Shown here one piece after another: positions 45,069 through 53,215 of a DNA stretch of 64,000 bases. Origin of the DNA: Planctomycetaceae bacterium (GTDB lineage Bacteria; Planctomycetota; Planctomycetia; Pirellulales; Pirellulaceae); assembly GCA_024642205.1 (NCBI GenBank), contig JAHEBQ010000008.1, positions 62,001-126,000 on the forward strand. The letters are read 5' to 3'. Made by a program: the position numbers and the translations under genes. The notes below the pieces were generated by a model that saw nothing but the letters and a program-made list of their open reading frames with translations, did not search any database and had not been told where the DNA came from. The first letter of the stretch is position 1. Each line of letters begins with the position of its first letter.

Positions 45069-46073
45069 GTGGAACACAAAACTTCCGGTCCCTCGACTGT
45101 CAGGATTCTCGTTGCATTTGCGGCGATCTATCTCATTTGGGGAACGACCTATCTGTCGATGCGGATTGCAGTCGAGACCATCCCGCCGTTTACCGTAGGA
45201 GCCTCGCGGTTCCTGCTTGCCGGTGGACTGACGCTCCTGTTCCTCCGGTTGCGCGGAGTCCCCAATCCCAGCCTCAAGCAATGGAGAAACTCGGCGATAA
45301 TTGGCTGCCTTCTGATGGTCGGTGGAAATGGCCTGGTCATGTGGGCCGTACAGAAAATTCCGTCCGGGATAGCTGCCTTGGTCGTCGCGACGATGCCCCT
45401 GTGGATGACGTTGTTCGACTGGCTGTTTTACCATGGCCCTCGTCCAACGATGAAAACGGTCGTCGGGATGGGACTCGGTTTCACCGGGATCGTCTTTCTA
45501 CTCCGGCCCGATCAGGTTTTTGCTGGACAGAACTCGCTCCATTTGCCCAGCATGATCGCATTGTTCCTGGCACCGATTTTCTGGTCGATTGGATCGCTTC
45601 AGTCACGGCGGATCGATTTGCCAAGTAATGTTTTCATGGCAACGGCTCTGGAATCTCTGGGAGGCGGGATGGTCTTGATGTTTTTGTGTCTCGGAATGAA
45701 CGAACCAGCCAGATACGACTTCAATGCGATCTCGTTTCGTTCGATTGTCGCGACATTCTACCTCGCCGTATTCGGGTCGTTGTTGGCCCTGACCGCGTAT
45801 TCCTGGTTGCTGAAACATGTCAGCGTGGCTCGCGTGTCGACCTACACTTTTATCAACCCGGTCATCGCGGTGATTCTGGGATGGTTGATTCTCGCTGAAG
45901 AAGTGACCTGGCAGACAACCGTCGCCGTATTACTCATCGTGCTCGCCGTGGTTTTGATCATTACGAAACAACAGACGGTCAGGCTATCGGCAGAGTCCGA
46001 GCCGCCGAATTCCAATCCAATGATTGGCCAAGGACCTGTGAAGGAAGAAGACCTGGTTGAGGCCGGGGCCTAG
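45069..46073 (+). CDS. EamA/DMT-family transporter
   Basis: A 334-residue inner-membrane protein with about ten hydrophobic helices in two EamA repeats. The first begins FAAIYLIWGTTYLSMRIAVETIPPF with the typical 'xxRF' after helix 2 (VGASRFLLAGG). The second repeat ends VARVSTYTFINPVIAVILGWLILAEE, a hallmark of the drug/metabolite exporter group. Such proteins move small metabolites, often amino acids or drugs, out of the cell. The start codon is GTG (45069); an internal alternative is possible but would cut into the first helix. Specificity is unknown. Confidence 0.88.
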   Translation: MEHKTSGPSTVRILVAFAAIYLIWGTTYLSMRIAVETIPPFTVGASRFLLAGGLTLLFLRLRGVPNPSLKQWRNSAIIGCLLMVGGNGLVMWAVQKIPSGIAALVVATMPLWMTLFDWLFYHGPRPTMKTVVGMGLGFTGIVFLLRPDQVFAGQNSLHLPSMIALFLAPIFWSIGSLQSRRIDLPSNVFMATALESLGGGMVLMFLCLGMNEPARYDFNAISFRSIVATFYLAVFGSLLALTAYSWLLKHVSVARVSTYTFINPVIAVILGWLILAEEVTWQTTVAVLLIVLAVVLIITKQQTVRLSAESEPPNSNPMIGQGPVKEEDLVEAGA

Positions 46074-46172
46074 ACCAAGTGGCGCAAGCGTCCCGCATGC
46101 ATTCAGCTGTATACCAGCCCGACCAGACGTTTCCAGTGGCTCGTCGAGTTCGCCTTGATGGCTCACTTGTCC

Positions 46173-48053
46173 TCACTTGTCTTTACCCAGTCCAACCATT
46201 TCCAGCAATTTCAGTGCATTGGTGGTTTCCGCGATTCCGGCGCGCATTTCATAATCGAAAGTCATGACTTTCTTACCGTCGACTTCATGGAACTGTTCGG
46301 AAAAGTGCACGGTCTGACAGGCTTTCTTCAGTTCTTCGGTCGTTGCCAGATCGAGATCATGTGTCGAAATCGCGCCGATCGCATTTTCATCAATCAACTT
46401 TTTGACCACTCGACTGACTGCAATCTGGCGTTCACGGGAGTTGGTCCCCTGGAGAATCTCGTCCAGCAGGAAAAGCATCCGTCTCGGATTGTCACCATCG
46501 TGATTTTTTGCAATATCGACGATTGACTTGAGTCGTTTCAACTCCGCCATGAAGAAGGAAACGCCATCGGCCAACGAGTCGGCAATTCGCATACTGGTTT
46601 CGATATGCAGCGGTGGCAGGCTGAAGCTTCCGGCGCACACGACGCTTCCCATTTGAGCCAAAACGATGTTAACGCCCACGCTGCGCAGGAGTGTACTTTT
46701 TCCTGACATATTGGACCCGGTCACCAGCAGGACCGTACCCGGTGGTCCCATCTGGACATCGTTGGGGACACGTTTTTCGTCGAGCAGCGGGTGACCGACT
46801 TTCGTTCCCACAACCATTGCCTGACCATTCGATGGGGCCGGTTGGACCGAAGGGAAAACCCAATCCGGTTGATCTCCGGCCAACTTCGCCAGCGCGCAGA
46901 GTGCTTCCCATTCACCCAAATCTGCAAACCATCCTCGAGCCCGTGGGCCAATGCGGGCCTTCCACCGTTCCATCAAATCCAGGACGTGCGCGTCCCAGAA
47001 AAACAGAAACTCAAAAATCATGTACAAGGCAAATCCCCAACCGTTCCGCATATTCGCCAGCGCAATCAACCTGCCAAGCCGTTGCATGTTTGGTTGAGCG
47101 CCGTTTTCCGTTCGCTTCAAACGTGATTGCAGGCCTTGGAGCTTCTCCGATTTCGCCGGAAACTCCGAAACCATATCAAACAGAGTGACATAATGTGAAG
47201 CCTGATCTGTTCGCGACGAAATTATATTGAAAACATCGTGGATTGAACCGGCATAAACAACTGACATGGCGAAATTGATGACACAACTTGCGAGTAATGC
47301 ACCAACGGCAAACACCAGCGGGATTAAACCGGTCACGAAAAACAGCAAAGCGGCGATCGAAATCAACGAAGTCATTCGAGCCAACCATAACACCCAGGTC
47401 CGGCCTGCGAACCAGTTCGGGCTTTCGCACCACTGAACAAACCGACTGGGGCCGGATTGGCTGGCGGTTAACTGTTCGCATAATAACCGAAAATTGATGC
47501 GCCACTCAAATTCAGGCTTCAATTCGGCAACGGCATCCTGGCGAAGTTTGATTTCGTCTGAAAGCGCCCCGCAAATAATCCAGTTTTTGAGAGTCTCGGT
47601 ACCGAGCGGCGTTCGCGTGACTCCCAGAAGCTTGTAGACCGAGCTTGGACCCAGCAGATCCAGGTCCTTGGAGATTGGCGCAAACTCGGGCGGCACGTCA
47701 ATCTCGTTGACCGCTATTTTTTCCCAATTGCGATGGCAACGAGCGATCGACTCCCGATGCATGTTGGAAAGAATTGTTGCGCGTCGAAGTTCAGTCTGCA
47801 TTTCTTCGTGGATGAAAGCGACCACCAAAAAAGCAATGCACAAAACAGCTGAGACAATCCACCAAACCGTTCCCAGTTCCCACGCATCGGCAAACCCCAA
47901 CAGCAAGGCCGCCAGGAAGAGCAGAAAGAGCCCGCCCCGTAGATAGGCTACACGACTCCAGCGACCGGCGCATCGACGTATCGAATCCTGCTCATGAGCA
48001 AGTTTCTCTCGGTAATATTCCAGAACTTGTTCGGGCGTTGTTGGCACATTCAT
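46173..48053 (-). CDS. Membrane-anchored MutS-like ATPase
   Basis: The C-terminal 180 residues are a MutS ATPase domain: Walker A TGSNMSGKSTLL with Lys452, the segment SSxxR-like ETSMRIADSLADGVSFFMAELKRL, a Walker B string RRMLFLLDEILQGTNSRERQIA and the STHD histidine. The N-terminal part has no mismatch-recognition domain but about four hydrophobic helices (near 50-95 and 235-285), so it would sit at the membrane. It resembles the little-studied MutS-like proteins annotated 'DNA mismatch repair protein MutS' in Bacteroidetes and Planctomycetes. ATP-driven conformational change is inferred; DNA binding is unproven. I use the ATG at 48053 rather than one eight codons earlier. Confidence 0.85.
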   Translation of the reverse strand: MNVPTTPEQVLEYYREKLAHEQDSIRRCAGRWSRVAYLRGGLFLLFLAALLLGFADAWELGTVWWIVSAVLCIAFLVVAFIHEEMQTELRRATILSNMHRESIARCHRNWEKIAVNEIDVPPEFAPISKDLDLLGPSSVYKLLGVTRTPLGTETLKNWIICGALSDEIKLRQDAVAELKPEFEWRINFRLLCEQLTASQSGPSRFVQWCESPNWFAGRTWVLWLARMTSLISIAALLFFVTGLIPLVFAVGALLASCVINFAMSVVYAGSIHDVFNIISSRTDQASHYVTLFDMVSEFPAKSEKLQGLQSRLKRTENGAQPNMQRLGRLIALANMRNGWGFALYMIFEFLFFWDAHVLDLMERWKARIGPRARGWFADLGEWEALCALAKLAGDQPDWVFPSVQPAPSNGQAMVVGTKVGHPLLDEKRVPNDVQMGPPGTVLLVTGSNMSGKSTLLRSVGVNIVLAQMGSVVCAGSFSLPPLHIETSMRIADSLADGVSFFMAELKRLKSIVDIAKNHDGDNPRRMLFLLDEILQGTNSRERQIAVSRVVKKLIDENAIGAISTHDLDLATTEELKKACQTVHFSEQFHEVDGKKVMTFDYEMRAGIAETTNALKLLEMVGLGKDK

Positions 48054-48398
48054 GCTTGTTATTTTTTTCCCGGTCAATCAATCCCCATGGGTTGAAAGGA
48101 ATCGATCGGGAATTCTGAATCTTGGATTGGGAAACGGCGTCAGGAAATCGTAGCTGTAAATGACCCGATTGCGAACCCGGAACCGAAAAGACGCGGATGG
48201 AAATGACCTTTGTTTCCACGTTTTCTGGACCTCAACGCAACTCGCATTGCAGCAGCGATCACGGAAAGTCCAATTTGGAAACTCCTGGCCTGACATCGAA
48301 CATGCAAATGCCATTGGGCCAAATGTCGGAGCTTCAACGGAAAACAAACCTGGGCCAAAGTTCTTTGCAGACGCTGCGGGCGGGATTTGAACCAACTT
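48054..48398. other. Intergenic region, nothing recognised
   Basis: This 345-bp gap lies between the gdh stop and the membrane MutS start (both minus strand). A T-arm-like GGGATTTGAACC at 48382-48393 lacks the rest of a tRNA. No gene is called. Confidence 0.45.
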
Positions 48399-49658
48399 CT
48401 AAAAACCGCCGAGTTCGGTGGAACGTTTGACTCGCTGAATCGCGATCATGAACGCCGCGGTGCGGAGACTGACATTGTGTTCGTTGGCCAACTGCCAAAC
48501 ATCTTCAAAGGCCGTCGACAGGATTGAGTCGAGTTGTTGGCGAACGCGGTTCAAATCCCAACTGTAGTACTGACGGTTTTGAACCCATTCGAAATAGCTG
48601 ACCGTCACGCCGCCTGCGTTGGCCAGAATATCAGGAAGCACGGCAATTCCTCGATCGAACAACCTTTCATCCGCATCAGCGTCGACTGGCCCGTTGGCAC
48701 CCTCAACGATGTACTTCGCCTGGATTCGCTCAACATTGTCCAACGTGATTACGCTCCCGAGTGCCGCGGGGACCAACAATTCACAATCCAGTTCCAACAG
48801 TTGTTCGTTGGTGATTCTTTCGGCCTGGGCAAATCCCTTCAGCGAGCGATTCTCAATCATGTAATGAAGCGCCGCCGGAATATCCAGGCCCGCCGGATCA
48901 TAGTAGCCACCACTGACGTCGCTAATACCCACAATCGAAAACTCGGATTCATGCATGAATTTGGCCGCGTGCGAGCCAACATTGCCAAACCCCTGAATCA
49001 CGACACGCGTGTCCTTGGGACGACGGCCCAGTCGTTTCAGCATCTTGAACGCCAAAATGCCAACGCCGCGCCCGGTCGCTTCTTCGCGACCTTTGGCGCC
49101 GTAATCTTCCACCGGTTTCCCGGTGATACACGCCGGATTGAAACCGTGGTACTTTTCCCACTGGTTACGAATCCAGGCCATCGTTTCCGCGTTTGTTCCC
49201 ATGTCGGGTGCCGGAATGTCTTTGTCCGGTCCGATGATGTCGTGGATCTGGTCCACAAACTTCCGTGTGATTCGCTCATTTTCCTTGCGGCTCAAATCGC
49301 GTGGCGTCACGCAGATACCGCCTTTGGCCCCACCGTAGGGTATGTTCACGACCGCGGTCTTCCAGGTCATCAACGACGCCAGCGCGCGAACCTCATCCAG
49401 ATCCACCTCCGGATGGTATCTCAGACCACCCTTCATCGGACCGCGCGCGTTGTTATGTTGAACGCGATAACCAACCAGGGTTTCAATTCTGCCATCATCC
49501 ATCTCGACAGGAACCTCGACCGTGATTTCGCGTTTGGCCATTTTTAACAGGCGACGCGTGCTTTCTTCAAGCTCCAGGACGTCGGCGGCTCGATCAAAAT
49601 AATGATGCACCGTTTCATTGGCGTTCATGTGTTTACGGGTTGCAACGATTGAGTTCAT
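48399..49658 (-). CDS. gdhA: Glutamate dehydrogenase (Glu/Leu/Phe/Val dehydrogenase family)
   Basis: The 419-residue protein carries the substrate-binding string PMKGGLRYHPEVDLDEV, the catalytic-lysine region MTWKTAVVNIPYGGAKGGI and the Rossmann motif GFGNVGSHAA. It fits hexameric NAD(P)-dependent glutamate dehydrogenases that interconvert glutamate and 2-oxoglutarate plus ammonia. NAD versus NADP use cannot be settled from the motif alone (ISDVSGG follows the second strand). The ATG at 49658 starts the family-typical N terminus. A long antisense frame inside the gene is a shadow. Confidence 0.96.
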   Translation of the reverse strand: MNSIVATRKHMNANETVHHYFDRAADVLELEESTRRLLKMAKREITVEVPVEMDDGRIETLVGYRVQHNNARGPMKGGLRYHPEVDLDEVRALASLMTWKTAVVNIPYGGAKGGICVTPRDLSRKENERITRKFVDQIHDIIGPDKDIPAPDMGTNAETMAWIRNQWEKYHGFNPACITGKPVEDYGAKGREEATGRGVGILAFKMLKRLGRRPKDTRVVIQGFGNVGSHAAKFMHESEFSIVGISDVSGGYYDPAGLDIPAALHYMIENRSLKGFAQAERITNEQLLELDCELLVPAALGSVITLDNVERIQAKYIVEGANGPVDADADERLFDRGIAVLPDILANAGGVTVSYFEWVQNRQYYSWDLNRVRQQLDSILSTAFEDVWQLANEHNVSLRTAAFMIAIQRVKRSTELGGF

Positions 49659-49873
49659 TTCACCTACTCACGGGTTCCTTAAGAGAATTTGAGTCGCACT
49701 GACTGAGAACTGCAGGCATGCCAACAGCCTCTACGAATCGGATGGTCTTTGAATTACAATATCGAATCGACGGATATCCACAATCGGGGCGACAAAAAAC
49801 ACCGAATCCTGATTGGCCAAACCGACACCGACGAATCTTGTGGCGCAACCAGATTCTTTAGCTTGGGCAACCC

Positions 49874-52800
49874 GTGACAATCGACATAAACCAATTCTGG
49901 AGTCTTTTGACCGAAAGCCAACTGGTCGACGTAACGCAAACCCAGACACTGTTTTCGCAATTCTCATCCAATCCGTCGATCCCCAAAACCCCCGAATCGT
50001 TGGCCAATTTCCTGGTCAACCACAAGGCCATTACTTCCTACCAATCGTTGATTCTGAGCGCCGGGCACAGTGGTCCCTTTCGCTACGGAAACTACACGGT
50101 GACGAAGCGGATTGAGACCGGGATTATGAGTGGTCAATTTCTGGCTCGGCACACAAAAACCGGATACCCGGTGCTACTTCAGTTCGTCGGCGGCACCGAT
50201 CCGTCGCTGTTGTCGATTTGGCAGGGTATCGAATCCGTTGTTGAACAGATTTCCGAAATTCAACATCCTAACTGGGTCGAGACGTTTGAAGCAGTCGCAC
50301 TGGCGAATCATCGATTTGTCGTTTCACAACCTCCCCAGGGAGTCACGCTTCAGGAAAAATTTCCGCGCAAAGCACGAATGCCCTGGAAAAAGGCCTGCGC
50401 ACTGATCGCCCAGGCAACCAAGGGGCTGGAGCAACTCCATCGACTGCGTATTGTCCACAATGCGGTTTCCCCCCGGACCATTTGGCTGGAAAAAAATGGC
50501 CTTATTCGCCTGCGGCTCAACCTGCTCCCGGATCCCGATTTCGATCGGCCCAATCCAAACGACAAAGTAGGGGAATGCAAGTTCGACTACATGGCACCGG
50601 AAGCCATCAAAGGTGACCAAACCGATCCCGCATTCGGCACCCCGCTATCGCGCGATCTGTATTCGATTGGCTGTATCTTATATCGGGTTATCGCTGGTCG
50701 ACCACCGTTTCTCGAATCCGACCTGGAGCGAAAAAAGCAACTTGTCTTGACGGCGCCGCCGACAGATTTGAACAAATATGACGTGCCGCCGGAACTCGAC
50801 TCGCTGATCAAAAAACTGCTGGCCAAGAAACCGGAAGAGCGTCCCCCCTCCGCCGCCGAAGTCGCCAACCTCCTGGGGTTGTTTTCGGGAAAAGCAGACG
50901 AGATCAACGCCTTGTCGATCCCTGAGTCGCAGACTCGATCAGCCTTTCGAGAATCCCTGACCCATTTCCTGCCTCCCGAAGCAGTGACACGCCATGTGGT
51001 GTCCGTTCCGGAAATCGCTGTCCAACCGGGAGTTTCGACCGACGGTTCATTATTGCAATCGGAAGAACGACTCGCCAAAATCCAGGCCGCTACTGACGCG
51101 TCTCAAAAGCGCAAGCAAAACAAATGGAAGGTCCCTGCGGCCGTCACAGCCGGGCTAATCGCGCTGTCCGGGCTGATTGGAATCTTGGCTTATACGGCCA
51201 ACACATTCGTTGTGAAAAAAACCGAAAAACCTGTTTTGGGTACGGTGGAACCGGGCGAGCGTTCCGAGCCAAAGGCACCCGGTTCCGCGGCCGATCTGGC
51301 GTCGTTACCGCCGAAACTGCGTCCGACCATTTTTCAGCAGCTGATCGAAGACGATGACAAATCGCTTTGGGAAACACCGACCAACGGTCCCCCGATTGAA
51401 TTCTCCTATTTGCCTTCGGCACCGAAACTGCTGTTTGTATTTCGCCCGGCGGAAATCTCTGGCAGTGACGAGGGCCAACGCGTCATCCAAAGCCTGGGAC
51501 CCGCGTTTGAAGAACGGATCGCCCAATTCCAGGACCAATGTGGGTTGGACCTTGAGAATATTGAGCAGTTGATCGTTTCACTTCATACCAACGATCAGTT
51601 TGAATACGAGCCGTACTTCATCGTAACCACGCGCCAGCCAGTTGAATTGGCAAGGTTGATGCAAAACTGGAATCAACCAGTCCTTCGGCAGCTGGAAAAT
51701 CAACAGGAAATGCTCGATTCAGCCGATGGCAAAACCGCGTATTACCTACTGTACGAACACGAGCAAAGAGGCGGGAAAAAAGCGGGCGATCCTGCCGCTG
51801 ATGGAATTCAACGGGAAGAAAAAACCGGCAATGAAACGGTGGCGGAGGAACCCACCGACACGAAAAGTATCCAGCGTTTTGCGATGGGTTCCAAACTGTT
51901 GATCGAGGAAGTCGCCCTTAGCCTGGGAGCCACGGTTTTGTCGGGTTCGCTGGGGAGTCTCGCCGAATGGACCGACCGGGATCGACACATCAATATTTTG
52001 TTCTTGCGGAACTCCCTGTTCAACGACGAAGGCCAGAAATTGATGGGGTTGGAGAATCGGATGCTCAATCGAGAAATGAGCGTCATGCTTCCCGATGAAA
52101 TCCGCGGTGGATTGGTCAGTTTCCACCTGGATTCAGGTTGTTATCTGGAGTTGATTCTTGATAACAGTGTCGATCTTAAAGCGATTGATCTAAAAGAGCA
52201 GATGTCGAACGAGCTCCGCCGGCAACGCGACCAATTGATGTTGTTTGTTGCCCGAATTCCATCAAGCGAATACTGGGACATGGTTCGCATTCGATATGGC
52301 GGAATGCTGACCAACGTTTTTCAGAATCTACGCTGGGAGGTCGAGCATGGACAAGTCATCGCCAATTGCTGGCTTCCGCCCATGGCCGCGCACAACTTGA
52401 TCGCCGCGACGGAACACGTTATTGCTTTCTCGGCAGGTACATCGAATGTCGCGAAACCTGTTGCCAAAGGACCTCAATCGCTGCAGGAACTGTTGGAAGC
52501 GAAGCGCGATCTGAATATTGCCAATCCGCCGGATTTGAATGTCCTGATGGCTGATCTGCAAACCGAAATCACCGACGATTTCGGCTCGCTACCGTTTGCC
52601 TTTAACATCCGGTTAATCGGATCGGACCTGGAAAAGGAAGGAATTACCAAGAACCAACGCCCGAGCGAATTGGTGATCAGCCAAAAAACACTGGCCGAAA
52701 TCCTGACCTTGATCATGGTCGCAGCTAATCCGTCCAAAGACATTTCGGGCTCCAGTGATCCGAATTGCAAACTGGTCTGGGTCGTCGCTGATGATCCCGT

Positions 52801-52891
52801 GAACCCGGGCGAAAAAGCGATCTTGATTACGACGCGTGCTGCGGCCGCCGAAAAATCGTACGAACTTCCGCCTGCGTTTCGATCAAAGTAG
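49874..52891 (+). CDS. Transmembrane protein pseudokinase
   Basis: The GTG at 49874 begins a 1005-residue protein. Residues about 70-335 have a eukaryotic-type kinase fold, with MAPEAIKG at 240-247 and DLYSIGCILYRVIAGRPPF near 261-279. However, the catalytic elements are gone: no glycine-rich loop, Gln103 replaces the VAIK lysine, HRD is H195-N196-A197, and no DFG is seen after it. One membrane helix lies at about 420-440 (AAVTAGLIALSGLIGILAY). The rest, roughly 560 residues, is predicted extracytoplasmic and has no family I recognise. I infer a non-catalytic signalling scaffold or binding protein. It is followed 324 bp later by a zinc-ribbon/STN membrane protein. Confidence 0.82.
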   Translation: MTIDINQFWSLLTESQLVDVTQTQTLFSQFSSNPSIPKTPESLANFLVNHKAITSYQSLILSAGHSGPFRYGNYTVTKRIETGIMSGQFLARHTKTGYPVLLQFVGGTDPSLLSIWQGIESVVEQISEIQHPNWVETFEAVALANHRFVVSQPPQGVTLQEKFPRKARMPWKKACALIAQATKGLEQLHRLRIVHNAVSPRTIWLEKNGLIRLRLNLLPDPDFDRPNPNDKVGECKFDYMAPEAIKGDQTDPAFGTPLSRDLYSIGCILYRVIAGRPPFLESDLERKKQLVLTAPPTDLNKYDVPPELDSLIKKLLAKKPEERPPSAAEVANLLGLFSGKADEINALSIPESQTRSAFRESLTHFLPPEAVTRHVVSVPEIAVQPGVSTDGSLLQSEERLAKIQAATDASQKRKQNKWKVPAAVTAGLIALSGLIGILAYTANTFVVKKTEKPVLGTVEPGERSEPKAPGSAADLASLPPKLRPTIFQQLIEDDDKSLWETPTNGPPIEFSYLPSAPKLLFVFRPAEISGSDEGQRVIQSLGPAFEERIAQFQDQCGLDLENIEQLIVSLHTNDQFEYEPYFIVTTRQPVELARLMQNWNQPVLRQLENQQEMLDSADGKTAYYLLYEHEQRGGKKAGDPAADGIQREEKTGNETVAEEPTDTKSIQRFAMGSKLLIEEVALSLGATVLSGSLGSLAEWTDRDRHINILFLRNSLFNDEGQKLMGLENRMLNREMSVMLPDEIRGGLVSFHLDSGCYLELILDNSVDLKAIDLKEQMSNELRRQRDQLMLFVARIPSSEYWDMVRIRYGGMLTNVFQNLRWEVEHGQVIANCWLPPMAAHNLIAATEHVIAFSAGTSNVAKPVAKGPQSLQELLEAKRDLNIANPPDLNVLMADLQTEITDDFGSLPFAFNIRLIGSDLEKEGITKNQRPSELVISQKTLAEILTLIMVAANPSKDISGSSDPNCKLVWVVADDPVNPGEKAILITTRAAAAEKSYELPPAFRSK

Positions 52892-53215
52892 CGCATCGGT
52901 TACGCGGGCGTTTTCCCCAAATGCCCAATTCGCTACGGCAGTGTCTCGAGTGTCCCCCGTTACAAATGTGCAACGGAGTTTCCTCTGGAACTAGGAGAAT
53001 TGCCGGTCGAAGCCTGTCCAAAACCCACAAATCCCACCGCTATAAACGGGAATATCGGCTTGCAATGACGTCGATTCGATATCGCAAGCATCATTGGATG
53101 GGAAGTTATGATGCTAAACGACGACAAAGATCAAGGAAACCCGTAGAATAAGGCCGTCAATTCGGCAGGGGCATGTTTGGTCATCGCGGCTATCAAATCT
53201 AAACGAGGTCAATCG
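52892..53215. other. Intergenic region, nothing recognised
   Basis: This 324-bp gap separates the pseudokinase from the zinc-ribbon gene. A short ATG frame at 53173 encodes only nine codons. GAGG at 53205-53208 serves as the ribosome-binding site for the GTG at 53216. Confidence 0.5.

Noticed and set aside
48382..48393. T-arm-like GGGATTTGAACC, suggestive of a minus-strand tRNA or tmRNA end
   Set aside because: The flanking bases cannot form the T stem, and no acceptor or anticodon arm is present; the site abuts the gdhA stop.
48534..49547. Open frame of 337 codons on the plus strand
   Set aside because: It lies wholly antisense to gdhA, which has all family motifs; the frame has no recognisable domain and reflects codon bias of the real gene.
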